Assembly (NCBI RefSeq): GCF_013402815.2
Contig: NZ_CP058601.1
Coordinates: forward strand, 4,030,001-4,094,000
DNA length: 64,000 nucleotides
Reading direction: 5' to 3'
From: Natrinema halophilum
Lineage (GTDB): Archaea; Halobacteriota; Halobacteria; Halobacteriales; Natrialbaceae
Shown here: piece after piece, positions 25,744 to 34,131 of the stretch
Position numbering within the stretch: position 1 is the first letter of the stretch
Layout of the letters: each line of letters begins with the position of its first letter
Position numbers and translations under genes: made by a program
The notes under the pieces: generated by a model
The model's database searches: none
The model's input: the letters and a program-made list of their open reading frames with translations, nothing else
What the model was told of the DNA's origin: nothing

Positions 25744-26328
25744 TCAAATCTTGTTTGCAGGCGGGATCGTTCGATCGTCCGGCCGCGCCGCGCCGACGCC
25801 ATCAAACAGGACGCGAACGCTTGCACCGATTCCGAGTGCGCCGGCAAGACCAGTGAAAACGACGGCCGTCGGAAACGCAAGTCCGGCGAGTCCGCTCAAA
25901 AACGCGCCGACGAAGACACCTGCCCACAGGCGATCGACGCGGAATCGTGAGGTGAGGGTTTGGCCGATCGCTGTGAATCCGATCGCCGTCACCGGAGGGA
26001 GAACCGTTACACCGAATATGACCAGTGGAATCGCAAAGAAGCTCCCGACGCTCGTGTCTACGATCAGAATCCCCGTACTCGCAAGACCTGCGACAACGAG
26101 CAGACTCGGAAGGCCAATGCTGAAAGAAATAACGGGACTGCGGCGGGATTTCGCTACCGCGCGCGTCGCATCACTCTGGAGCAGTCCGAGCACGACGACC
26201 GCGACGAACAACGTCCCGGCAAACTGAACGCCTGCCCGGAGGTGCGGTTCGAGCGATCGATACGCCTCGAGACTGCCACCGTGTCCCCCCATGGAGGCGG
26301 CCGTATCGAACGCCGGCACAGCGATCAT
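25744..26328 (-). CDS. Multi-pass membrane protein of unknown function
   Basis: A 194-residue protein with about five hydrophobic segments, from LRAGVQFAGTLFVAVVVLGL to AVVFTGLAGALGIGASV, and a short polar tail. I recognise no catalytic motif. The ATG at 26328 gives MIAVPAFDTA; an AT-rich TATA candidate (26331-26339) lies immediately next to it, which makes the internal ATG at 26292 (MGGHGGSLEAYR) a real alternative start. It sits between rpl11 and rpl1 on the opposite strand, and is unlikely to be connected with translation. Confidence 0.6.
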   Translation of the reverse strand: MIAVPAFDTAASMGGHGGSLEAYRSLEPHLRAGVQFAGTLFVAVVVLGLLQSDATRAVAKSRRSPVISFSIGLPSLLVVAGLASTGILIVDTSVGSFFAIPLVIFGVTVLPPVTAIGFTAIGQTLTSRFRVDRLWAGVFVGAFLSGLAGLAFPTAVVFTGLAGALGIGASVRVLFDGVGAARPDDRTIPPANKI

Positions 26329-26532
26329 TGTATATATTTCTACTGGCCACATACGTGTGTGATACACAATAACGAATTATAGAACTTCCGGTCATCGAAC
26401 AGGAATGCGGATCGGACGACTCTCGGAGAATACGACGTCGGTCGGTACCGATCGTTTCGACCAGAGACCACTCCGTTCCGGGAGCGAAGTGCCGACCGTC
26501 GTCGTGAGATGGGTCTGCGCCGGTTCGACGGG

Positions 26533-26625
26533 TTTAAGTTCGGCATGGCACTTGGTTCAAGGGAGACAGGCATCGCCTGTTTCACTGACCCGTAGGAGCA
26601 GTCCTGCGTACTACGGAGGTGAACG
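26533..26625 (+). promoter_or_regulatory. Promoter and structured leader of the rpl1-rpl10-rpl12 operon (likely L1 autoregulation site)
   Basis: TATA-like TTTAAG at 26533-26538 predicts a start near 26562 and a leader of about 64 bases. A hairpin ACAGGC-ATC-GCCTGT lies at 26566-26580, then AGGA-GCAG-TCCT near 26594-26605, and GGAGGT (26615-26620) is a strong Shine-Dalgarno five bases before the ATG. L1 is known to repress its own operon in archaea by binding a leader or early-coding site that mimics 23S rRNA; assigning this hairpin as that site is inference. Confidence 0.6.
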
Positions 26626-27258
26626 ATGGCAGATTCGGATATTGAAACAGCAGTAGCCCGCGCACTCGAGGATTCCCCTAATCGGAACTTTACCGAGACA
26701 GTGGACCTCGCGATTAATCTGCGCGACTTAGACCTTAACGAACCGTCGAACCGCGTTGACGAGTCGATCGTCCTGCCGTCCGGAACCGGCCAGGAGACTC
26801 GCATCGTCGTCATCGCCGAGGGAGAGACCGCAGTCCGCGCCGAAGAGGTGGCAGACGAGGTTCTCTCGGAAGACGACGTGGCCGATCTGGACGACGACGA
26901 CGCCAAAGACATGGCCGACGAGACGGACTTCTTCATCGCCGAAGAGGCGATGATGCAAGACATCGCCCGGTACCTGGGTACCATTCTCGGTCCCCGTGGG
27001 AAGATGCCGGACCCGCTCTCGCCCGACGACGACGTCGTCGAAACCGTCAACCGGCTGAAAAACACCGTGCAGCTTCGCTCCGGCGACCGACGAACCTTTC
27101 ATACCCTCGTCGGTGCCGAAGACATGGATGCCGAGCAGATAGCCGATAACATCGACGTTATTCTGCGACGCCTGCACGCCGACCTCGAGAAGGGGCCCCA
27201 GAACATCGATGCCGTCTACGTAAAGACGACGATGGGGCCGTCCGTGGAGGTGGCCTAA
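26626..27258 (+). CDS. rpl1: Ribosomal protein L1
   Basis: A 210-residue two-domain protein of the L1 stalk, which binds 23S rRNA near the tRNA exit. [20 protein letters not shown] at the N-terminus, [14 protein letters not shown] in domain II, and [11 protein letters not shown] at the C-terminus are diagnostic. It begins with a strong Shine-Dalgarno, unlike most genes here. It heads a three-gene operon with rpl10 (1-base gap) and rpl12. L1 proteins also act as translational repressors. Confidence 0.97.
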   Translation: MADSDIETAVARALEDSPNRNFTETVDLAINLRDLDLNEPSNRVDESIVLPSGTGQETRIVVIAEGETAVRAEEVADEVLSEDDVADLDDDDAKDMADETDFFIAEEAMMQDIARYLGTILGPRGKMPDPLSPDDDVVETVNRLKNTVQLRSGDRRTFHTLVGAEDMDAEQIADNIDVILRRLHADLEKGPQNIDAVYVKTTMGPSVEVA

Positions 27259-27259
27259 C

Positions 27260-28297
27260 ATGAGCGCACAGGCCGAACGCAAAACCGAGAATCTTCCGCA
27301 GTGGAAACGTGAGGAGGTCGACGAACTCGAGTCCCTCATCGAGGACTACGAGAGCATCGGCGTCGTCGGCATTGCCGGCATTCCGAGCAAACAACTCCAG
27401 GACATGCGCCGCGAACTGCACGGTACCGCCGTGTTGCGCGTTAGCCGCAACACGTTGCAGACGCGGGCGCTGGAGGACGCCGGACTCGACGGCCTCGTCG
27501 ATCAGGTCGAAGGGCAGGTGGGTCTCGTCGCAACGAACGAGAATCCCTTCTCACTCTACAAGGAACTCGAGGCCTCGAAGACGCCCGCCCCGATCAACGA
27601 GGGCGAAGTAGCGCCGAACGACATCGTCATCCCCGAAGGGGATACCGGTGTCGATCCGGGGCCGTTCGTCGGCGAACTTCAGCAGATCGGTGCGAACGCC
27701 CGGATCGAAGAGGGCTCGATTCAGGTCATGGAAGACTCGACGGTCCTCGAGGCCGGCGAGGAAGTGTCGGCTGATCTATCGAACGTCCTCAGTGAACTGG
27801 GTATCGAGCCGAAAGAGGTCGGTCTCGACCTGCGTGCCGTCATCGCGGACGGCGTCGCGTTCGATCCCGAAGACCTCGACATCGACATCGAGGCGTACCA
27901 GAGCGACGTCTCGACGGCGGCCGCCCGCGCACGGAACCTCGCGGTCAACGCGAGTTTCCCGACCGCGGCGACGGCCTCGACGCTCATCGCCAAGGCTACG
28001 GGCGAGGCCAAGAGCCTCGGTCTGCAGGCCGCAATCGAGGACGAAGCCCTCATGCCCGACCTCGTCAGCAAGGCCGACGCACAGTTGCGTGCGCTCGCAG
28101 GCCAGATCGACGACGACGAAGCGCTGCCTGACGAGCTCCAGGAAATCGAGGTGCCCGCCGAACCGGCGGAGACGGACGAAGCGGAATCGACGGACGAACA
28201 AGAAGACACCGAGGCTGCGACCGACGAAGACGAAGAGGAGGACGACGACGATGACGACGGCGATGGCGCGGCCGGTCTCGGCGAAATGTTCGGCTAA
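27260..28297 (+). CDS. rpl10: Ribosomal protein L10 (acidic P0 stalk base)
   Basis: A 345-residue archaeal L10/P0. The rRNA-binding head has [17 protein letters not shown] and [16 protein letters not shown]. The insertion domain follows, then the helical spine for L12 dimers ([12 protein letters not shown]-like region, [17 protein letters not shown]). A very acidic hinge ([14 protein letters not shown]) leads to the terminal GLGEMFG, the factor-binding tail shared with L12. The ATG begins one base after the rpl1 stop. Confidence 0.97.
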   Translation: MSAQAERKTENLPQWKREEVDELESLIEDYESIGVVGIAGIPSKQLQDMRRELHGTAVLRVSRNTLQTRALEDAGLDGLVDQVEGQVGLVATNENPFSLYKELEASKTPAPINEGEVAPNDIVIPEGDTGVDPGPFVGELQQIGANARIEEGSIQVMEDSTVLEAGEEVSADLSNVLSELGIEPKEVGLDLRAVIADGVAFDPEDLDIDIEAYQSDVSTAAARARNLAVNASFPTAATASTLIAKATGEAKSLGLQAAIEDEALMPDLVSKADAQLRALAGQIDDDEALPDELQEIEVPAEPAETDEAESTDEQEDTEAATDEDEEEDDDDDDGDGAAGLGEMFG

Positions 28298-28318
28298 TAA
28301 CTATCGGAGGAACTTACA

Positions 28319-28666
28319 ATGGAATACGTATACGCTGCACTCATCCTGAACGAATCGGACGAAGAGATCAACGAAGAAAACCTGACGAACGTACTCGACG
28401 CTGCCGGCGTCGACGTCGAAGAGTCTCGCGTAAAGGCGCTCGTCGCCGCACTCGAGGACGTCGACATCGACGAGGCAGTCTCGGAAGCCGCAGCAGTCCC
28501 CGCTGGTGGCGCCGCCGCAGGCGCTAGCGCAGGTGGCGAGGCTGCAAGCGACGAAGCGGAAGAGGAAGAAGTCGAAGAGACCAGCGACGTGCCGGACACG
28601 ACGGACGAAGACGACGAGGAAGACGAAGAGGCCAGCGGCGAGGGTCTCGGCGAACTCTTCGGATAA
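28319..28666 (+). CDS. rpl12: Ribosomal protein L12 (P1)
   Basis: A 115-residue acidic stalk protein that recruits translation factors. The dimerisation domain is [12 protein letters not shown]...[14 protein letters not shown], then an Ala/Gly hinge, an acidic stretch, and the terminal GLGELFG identical in type to that of L10. GGAGG at 28306-28310 is its Shine-Dalgarno. It closes the stalk operon, followed by a terminator hairpin. Confidence 0.97.
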   Translation: MEYVYAALILNESDEEINEENLTNVLDAAGVDVEESRVKALVAALEDVDIDEAVSEAAAVPAGGAAAGASAGGEAASDEAEEEEVEETSDVPDTTDEDDEEDEEASGEGLGELFG

Positions 28667-28674
28667 CTCCGTTC

Positions 28675-28716
28675 CGTCGATTCGGTTTCGACGAACAAAC
28701 ACTGTCGATTTTTATT
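28675..28716 (+). terminator. Terminator after the ribosomal stalk operon
   Basis: CGTCGA pairs with TCGACG around a 7-base loop at 28675-28693; a T run (GATTTTTATT) follows at 28707-28716, right after the rpl12 stop. Confidence 0.5.
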
Positions 28717-28807
28717 GCGTCGGACGGTGACCGATGCCTCCATCGAGCCGATAGTTCGATCGGTTGGCGCATGACACGACGAGTCTCGCCCCTCTGAGTC
28801 CGAGGGC

Positions 28808-28815
28808 CTATAAAC
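28808..28815 (+). promoter_or_regulatory. TATA box of the TctA-like permease gene
   Basis: CTATAAAC is centred about 27 bases before the ATG at 28838. Confidence 0.6.
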
Positions 28816-28837
28816 CAGTGGGCGGCCAGAAGGGCCG

Positions 28838-30076
28838 ATGGCCGCTTCAGTCGAGTTCGTCTCCCAGCCGTCGGTGACTATGCAGTTGCTCGCGTGGATC
28901 CTCGCCGGATCGCTACTCGGTAGCTGTAGTGGCCTCGTGCCTGGGCTTCACGCGAACAATTTCGCACTTTTGCTGGCGGGGATCGCACCGTCGGTTCCCG
29001 GCCCACCGCTGTTCGTCGGTTGCGCGATGCTCTCGGCAGGCGTCGTTCATACCTTTCTCAACGCTGTTCCTGCGATGGCCCTTGGCGTCCCCGACGCAGA
29101 GATGGCCGTCACAGCGCTGCCGGGTCATCGATTGGTTCTCGCCGGGCGAGGCTACGAGGCGATCCGTCTCTCCGCACTCGGTAGCCTTCTCGCCGTTCTC
29201 GCAGCGGTTCCGCTTGCTGTACCCGTAACGTGGGCTATAACGTCCGTGTATCCGACAATTCGATCCCACCTCTCGCTTCTCCTCGCGACGGTCGTCGTCG
29301 CGTTGATCGCATCGGAGCGTACGAGGCGTCGGCGATTCGGTGGGGTTCTGTCCTTTACGCTCGCGGCCACCCTCGGTGCATTCGCGCTCGATCTCTCGAC
29401 GGATGCGCCCCTCGAGGCGGGTGGTACGCTCGCCCCGTTGTTCGCTGGCCTGTTCGGTGCACCAGTGTTGATCGAGGCGATCCGTGGGAACGGCATCCCT
29501 CGCCAGACCGGCCACGACGTCGCGATGTCGCGAGGCCTCGTCGGACTTACAGCGGTAGCCGGCACGCTCGCCGGTGCTGCAGTCGGTTATTTGCCCGGTA
29601 TCACAGCAGCAACCGCTGCTGTCGCGGTCCTGACCGTCGTTCCAGAACGGGCCAGCGACCGAGGCTACATCGTCGCGACGAGCGGCGTTGACACTGCAAA
29701 TACGATCTTCGCGCTCTTCGCACTGGTTGCAATCGACCAGCCTCGAACAGGCGTCATGGTCGCCTTCCAACGGGTGAACGCGCCACTCGAGCTGCCGATA
29801 TTGGTCGCGGGCGTCGTTATATCGGGAGTAGTCGGTTTTGTCCTCGTGATCGTCATCGGGGACGCGTATCTCGACCTCGTCGGCCGACTGGCGTACTGGA
29901 AGATTTCGGCCGCTGTTCTCGCTGTATTGCTCGGCCTTTCGTTCCTCTTTTCCGGTCCGATCGGCATCGCAATCTTCGTTGCAGCGACCGCCGTCGGACT
30001 CGTACCGGTTCGATTGCACGCCCGTCGCATTCACCTGATGGGCGTTCTCATCGGACCGCTGCTATTCGGTTTATGA
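28838..30076 (+). CDS. TctA-like tripartite tricarboxylate transporter permease
   Basis: A 412-residue protein with 10-12 membrane segments. GSLLGSCSGLVPGLHANNFA is the conserved TctA (DUF112) glycine/proline motif, repeated in the second half as GAAVGYLPGITAATAAVAVL. TctA is the large permease of Na-coupled citrate-type carriers, but the small TctB and binding-protein partners are absent here, as often in haloarchaea. The substrate is unknown. Its stop codon TGA coincides with the end of the IS200/IS605-type element at 30074, so its natural C-terminus may have been altered. Confidence 0.87.
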   Translation: MAASVEFVSQPSVTMQLLAWILAGSLLGSCSGLVPGLHANNFALLLAGIAPSVPGPPLFVGCAMLSAGVVHTFLNAVPAMALGVPDAEMAVTALPGHRLVLAGRGYEAIRLSALGSLLAVLAAVPLAVPVTWAITSVYPTIRSHLSLLLATVVVALIASERTRRRRFGGVLSFTLAATLGAFALDLSTDAPLEAGGTLAPLFAGLFGAPVLIEAIRGNGIPRQTGHDVAMSRGLVGLTAVAGTLAGAAVGYLPGITAATAAVAVLTVVPERASDRGYIVATSGVDTANTIFALFALVAIDQPRTGVMVAFQRVNAPLELPILVAGVVISGVVGFVLVIVIGDAYLDLVGRLAYWKISAAVLAVLLGLSFLFSGPIGIAIFVAATAVGLVPVRLHARRIHLMGVLIGPLLFGL

Positions 30077-30250
30077 CATCCTCCCCGGCGTGAACGCCGG
30101 GGTTTCCTCCGTGGAAGTCCCAGCCGGTCTACGACTCGCCGGAGGCAACATTCCCGTCATGGTGGACGGTACTCGGGTCTGTGCGCTGTTCTTTGGGACG
30201 TTCGTGGGGGTGTGGTGTCCCCGACCAGTCGTGGTCGTCCCACTCGAATC
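30074..30250 (-). ncRNA. Candidate omega-RNA (guide RNA of TnpB) at the element's right end
   Basis: TnpB proteins use an RNA transcribed from the 3' end of tnpB through the transposon's right end, with the flanking DNA as guide. Here that places it on the minus strand over the end of tnpB and the terminal hairpin at 30083-30102. Limits are inferred from family knowledge; the guide would be the end of the TctA gene. Confidence 0.3.
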
Positions 30251-30255
30251 GTGCT

Positions 30256-30329
30256 CGAAAACGCTGCGCGTTTTCGGCATTGCGGGATCGAAGATCCCGC
30301 TTGCAGTCAGAAATCGACTGATTTCTGAC
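30256..30329. repeat. Three consecutive small hairpins inside tnpB (C-terminal part)
   Basis: Three perfect hairpins in a row: CGAAAACGC/GCGTTTTCG (30256-30276), GCGGGATC/GATCCCGC (30282-30300) and GTCAGAAATC/GATTTCTGAC (30306-30329). They lie between the RuvC-III region and FEWDDHDW, where I expect no extra sequence, and keep the reading frame. Confidence 0.8.
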
Positions 30330-31456
30330 GACATCCCGGAACTCTTTGATTTCCGAGGACACGGGCCGTGCCATCGGCCTGACTGCCTGTTCTGTGTGCC
30401 GCTTCAGGAACGTTTCTGACGCTGTGAGATCGGCGTGCCCCTCAAACCCACACGGACAGGTGAGCGTGTCCTGATGCCGTGTCGGTCGGTCTGTGCCGCC
30501 ACACTGCGGGCACTCTTGGCTGGTCCACGCTTCCGACCGGACTTCGACCGAGATACCGTATTCCTCGGCGGTACAGACCAGTCGCTCGGTGAATTTCTTG
30601 AACGACCAGAAGTTGTGGGTCTTGGCGTTGGTCTCGACCGACCAGTGCGTGTCCAGCACGTCGGTCAGGCCACCGATATACACTGTGTCCACGCCCTCCT
30701 CGTACAGTCGTTCCAGCAGGTCACGACACAACGCTTCTTGAGCGTGGTCGCGGCGACGGGTTCGCTTCCGATACAGTCGCCGGATACGCCCGCTGCTGTA
30801 TTGGCCTTCTTCGAGTTTCGACTGCAACCGGGCGATTTCTCGCGTCGTCTCGCGGAACCGCTGGAACAACTCACGGCCCTCGTACAGGTATTGCTCGCCG
30901 GTCGTCGTGGTACAGGCGACGAGATTGTTCGCACCAATGTCCAGAGCGGCCGTCTCTGCGGCCAGTGGAGTTGCCCGTGCATCGTCAGAAACAGTCACGG
31001 GTTGCGAAGCCCTGAACGTGCAATCAGTCTCGTCGTCCCACAGGTCCAACCGGCCCTGTTTCTCGTAGTCGGGCCAAGTCGGGTCGCCAGCGATCTCCAA
31101 GCGGAGACGCCCGGTGTGGTCGTATCGGTCTTTCAACTCACTCCCAACCAGTATCTCAAGTCGGGAGCGGTCGCCCCATTCGACGGTGTACGACGTGTTG
31201 CGAATGACGGTTTTGAGTTGTCGCCCATCGTCCTCGTTACCACGGAATCCCGGCGGTTCCGGGTGGTCCGTGATGGACGTGTTCGACTCGTCGTGATACT
31301 GGTCTTTCAGCCGGAAGAACCCGCGCCACGCTTCGCTGTTCTTTCGTATCACCTGTTGGGCAGTGGACGCACCAAGAACACCTTTGTACTTGCCTTCGAG
31401 GCTGCCGGTGTCGGCGTCCCACACATCGCCCTCAAAGCCGTCCTCGTCGTTATCAA

Positions 31457-31497
31457 GCAAATCGTAGATTTGCGGACATCGCGGAGCGTTGCTCCGC
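31457..31497. repeat. Two small hairpins at the tnpB frameshift
   Basis: GCAAATC-GTA-GATTTGC (31457-31473) and GCGGAGC-GTT-GCTCCGC (31481-31497) are perfect stems separated by 7 bases. The inserted block seems to be about 49 bases, not a multiple of three, and accounts for the frameshift. Confidence 0.8.
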
Positions 31498-31673
31498 TCA
31501 GTACCGCATGAGGCGCTGATAGTTGACCTGGTTCCAGAGAGCGGCGGAAGCGTCCAACAGATCCCGTAGCAGTTGCTCTCCACTGTCGGAGAGTGGTCGC
31601 ACGGTGAACGTGTTGGTACGCTTCATACCACAATCGTTATCACGTCTTCGCGTCAAATAAGTCTTGTGAGACA

Positions 31674-31817
31674 ATGCGACCAGCAATAGATATTTCGTAT
31701 GGACTCCACGGACGGGTGAAAGACTACGCCGAAGCAACCGACCAGTCGCTCGATGAAGCGTATATCGAGGTGCTAGAAACAGGACTTGACACGTTGGAGA
31801 CTCCAGATCAGCAGTAA
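31674..31817 (+). CDS. Small RHH-like protein divergent from tnpB (47 aa)
   Basis: A 47-residue protein starting MRPAIDISYGLHGRVKDYAE. A beta strand followed by two helices (HGRVKDYAEATD, SLDEAYIEVLETGLDTL) resembles a ribbon-helix-helix or antitoxin fold. It lies within the element, 47 bases from the tnpB start and divergent, so the two may share a control region. I recall similar small genes beside haloarchaeal tnpB. It could repress tnpB; this is inference. Confidence 0.62.
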   Translation: MRPAIDISYGLHGRVKDYAEATDQSLDEAYIEVLETGLDTLETPDQQ

Positions 31818-32019
31818 CGCGGTGGTTTCACACAGGAGTTACCGCGATTCACGCCCGCCCTGTTCGGTCCTCGGTTCCGACAGAACGTCGGAACACTCGT
31901 CCCTCACGGGAAGGGCAGGACTCTCTCGCTGTTACAGGTAGCCTTCGTTCGACACTCGTATCGACCGATCACGCCCGGTCCCACACAACTCATCTTACGT
32001 ACCCTCATTAGCACACCAG

Positions 32020-32877
32020 TCACTCGAGTTCGGGACTCGAATCTCCGTTGATCGAATCTTGAACCGTCGCCACGAGATCTGCGACGCGCTCTGCGGAGAT
32101 CGGATTCGCCGCCTCGTCATCCATTTTGAGCGCTGTTCCGACGATGATGCCGTCCGCACCGGCCTCGAGGCAGTTATTTGCAGTGTCGCTGGTTACGCCA
32201 CTGCCGACGAATACAGGAGCGCGTTTGTGTCCTCGGTCGGCGAGCGCTTCCGAGACGCGTTCGATTTCCGCGAGCGGGGTCTCGACGCCCGTCTCCGGTC
32301 CTGAGACGATCACGCCGTCCGCCCGCCCGCGCTCGATCGTTTCGAGGGCTGCACGGTCGATGTCACGCTCGCCGATCGGACTCGCGTGTTTGACGTGAAC
32401 GTCCGCGAGGAGTCCGACGTCTGCCTCGAGCCGGTCTCGAAGTCGAAGCGTCTCGTGGGCCCGCCCCTCGAGGAGCCCTTGATCGGTCGCGGCGGTACCG
32501 ACGTGGACGTTGATGCGGACGAACGCGGCATCGGCGGCTGCGGCTATCGAAATCGCTGCCGCGGCGTCGTTGCGCAACACGTTGATCCCGACGGGCACGT
32601 CGACAGCGTCGGTCAGCGTCGACGCGAGAGCCGTCATTTCTGCGACGACGTGTTTCGGCACGTCCTCCGGATAGAACGGCGCATCGCCGAAGTTCTCGAC
32701 GATGAGTCCGTCGATGCCGCCGGCTTCGAGGCGACGAGCATCCTCGAGCGCACGGGTTCGGACGGCGTCGCGGTCGCCGTCGAAAGCCGGCGCGCCGGGC
32801 AGTGCCGGGAGGTGAACCATACCGACGACGGGATGGTCCGCATCGAAGCGCTCGAGGATGGTCGTATCCCTGACCAT
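32020..32877 (-). CDS. BtpA/SgcQ-family TIM-barrel protein
   Basis: A 285-residue protein. VVGMVHLPALPGAPAF opens the barrel, IDGLIVENFGDAPFYPEDVP is the signature, VPVGINVLRNDA, FVRINVHVGTAATDQGLLEG and LADVHVKHASPI follow. BtpA was named for photosystem I assembly in cyanobacteria, but in archaea the family is thought to act on a small metabolite. A phosphate-binding end (VGSGVT, GIIVGTALK) suggests a phosphorylated sugar or nucleotide. Full length. It is monocistronic. Confidence 0.9.
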   Translation of the reverse strand: MVRDTTILERFDADHPVVGMVHLPALPGAPAFDGDRDAVRTRALEDARRLEAGGIDGLIVENFGDAPFYPEDVPKHVVAEMTALASTLTDAVDVPVGINVLRNDAAAAISIAAAADAAFVRINVHVGTAATDQGLLEGRAHETLRLRDRLEADVGLLADVHVKHASPIGERDIDRAALETIERGRADGVIVSGPETGVETPLAEIERVSEALADRGHKRAPVFVGSGVTSDTANNCLEAGADGIIVGTALKMDDEAANPISAERVADLVATVQDSINGDSSPELE

Positions 32878-33010
32878 GCCGCTTCTGAGTGCGCGATCGG
32901 AATAAGTTGGATGGCACTCGGGGTCGAGAACGGTTTCGACTGAAACCTCGAGTCGGCAATCGCTGCTCCATCCTGAGTCGTTTTCTCCCCGCCGTCGCTA
33001 CGTCCGATCG

Positions 33011-34111
33011 ATGCCTGATGCGCTTTCTCCGTTATCGCTGCGAGGCGTGACGAGTCCGAATCGAATCGCCGTTTCGCCGATGTGTCAGTACTCGTGCGCA
33101 CCGGACGGGCTTCCGACCGAGTGGCATCGTGTCCACCTCGGGAGTCGCGCCGTCGGCGGTGCCGGTATCGTGATGACCGAAGCGACCGCCGTCGATCCGA
33201 TCGGTCGAATCACGCCCTCGGATCTGGGGATCTGGAGTGACGACCACGCGGCCGCGCTCGAGCCGATTACCGATTTCGTTCGCAACCAGGGCGCGGTCCC
33301 GGGGATCCAACTTGCCCACGCCGGCCACAAGGCCAGCAAGAAGCGGCCGTGGGAAGGAAATGTTCCGATTCAGCCCGATAACGGCGGCTGGGAGGTCCTC
33401 TCGCCGTCGCCCGAGGCGTACCCGCCGTTCGACGGGGACCGCCCGGCGATGCGGAAGGCCGATGGAGACGACATCCAGAACGTGATAGACGCCTACCGGG
33501 ACGCGGCCGAGCGCTCGCTTGCCGCCGGGTTCGAAATCGCCGAGGTTCACGCGGCCCACGGGTACTTGTTCCACGAGTTTCTTTCGCCGGTCACGAATCG
33601 CCGCGCCGACGACTACGGCGGCAGCTTCGAGAACCGAACGCGATTGCTCCGTGACGTCGTCACGGCCGTTCGCGAGGTATGGCCGAACGACCAACCGGTC
33701 TTCGTCCGCATCTCGGGGACCGACGGGCTAAACGATCGCGAGTCGTGGGACATCGACCAGTCGGTGCGGCTGGCCGACGACCTTGCCGGACTGGGGGTCG
33801 ATCTGGTCGACGTCAGTTCCGGCGGTATTCACCCGGAACAAGCGATCTCGGGAGGTCCGAACTTTCAGGTTCCGCTGGCCGAACGTGTTCGCGATGGAGC
33901 CGACGTCGCGGTCGGCGCGGTCGGCGGCGTCACTGAACCCGAACAGGCAGATGCGCTGGTTCGAAACGGGCGAGCCGACCTCGTCCTGGTCGGTCGGGAG
34001 TTCCTCCGGGACCCGTATTTCGGCCTGCGCGCAGCGGGTGACCTCGAGGGCGATTCCGATACCGTCACCGAACGATGGCCGGTTCAGTATCGACGAGCCG
34101 TCCCCAGGTAA
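33011..34111 (+). CDS. NADH:flavin oxidoreductase (old yellow enzyme, YqjM-type)
   Basis: A 366-residue FMN-dependent ene-reductase. C25 in VSPMCQYSC is the redox-tuning cysteine of the thermophilic/YqjM class. VHAAHGYLFHEFLSPVTNRR and DDYGGSFENRTRLL hold the substrate and FMN sites, and VGAVGGVTEPEQAD and LVLVGREFLRDPYF bind the phosphate. It reduces activated C=C bonds with NAD(P)H; the physiological substrate is unknown. Start MPDALSPLSL at 33011. Confidence 0.95.
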   Translation: MPDALSPLSLRGVTSPNRIAVSPMCQYSCAPDGLPTEWHRVHLGSRAVGGAGIVMTEATAVDPIGRITPSDLGIWSDDHAAALEPITDFVRNQGAVPGIQLAHAGHKASKKRPWEGNVPIQPDNGGWEVLSPSPEAYPPFDGDRPAMRKADGDDIQNVIDAYRDAAERSLAAGFEIAEVHAAHGYLFHEFLSPVTNRRADDYGGSFENRTRLLRDVVTAVREVWPNDQPVFVRISGTDGLNDRESWDIDQSVRLADDLAGLGVDLVDVSSGGIHPEQAISGGPNFQVPLAERVRDGADVAVGAVGGVTEPEQADALVRNGRADLVLVGREFLRDPYFGLRAAGDLEGDSDTVTERWPVQYRRAVPR

Positions 34112-34131
34112 TCCACTGGTTCTCGGATCAG

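Larger units (their letters stand above)
30129..31626 (-). pseudogene. tnpB: Frameshifted tnpB (RNA-guided nuclease family), disrupted
   Basis: The N-terminus starts at 31626 ([20 protein letters not shown], 42 codons) and ends at a TGA at 31498-31500. The rest continues in another frame from about 31497 to 30129: [17 protein letters not shown], Ruv[13 protein letters not shown], zinc finger CPQCGGTD...CPCGFEG, and Ruv[15 protein letters not shown]. Removing about 49 bases of hairpin sequence at the junction would rejoin MRY to [12 protein letters not shown]. The RuvC-II acidic residue is glycine (VYIGGLTDV, codon 30669-30671). The product is probably inactive. A second, in-frame hairpin block lies at 30256-30329. 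Confidence 0.82.
30074..31850 (-). mobile_element. IS200/IS605-type element (IS1341 group, tnpB only), ends approximate
   Basis: The right end (low coordinates) has a hairpin CCCCGGCG-TGAA-CGCCGGGG at 30083-30102, a form I recall at haloarchaeal IS1341-type ends. tnpB is on the minus strand, and a small divergent gene lies at 31674. A stem CGCGGT...ACCGCG (31818-31846) may belong to the left end, which I cannot place exactly; it could reach about 31990. No tnpA transposase is present, so the element would need TnpA from elsewhere to move. Confidence 0.78.
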
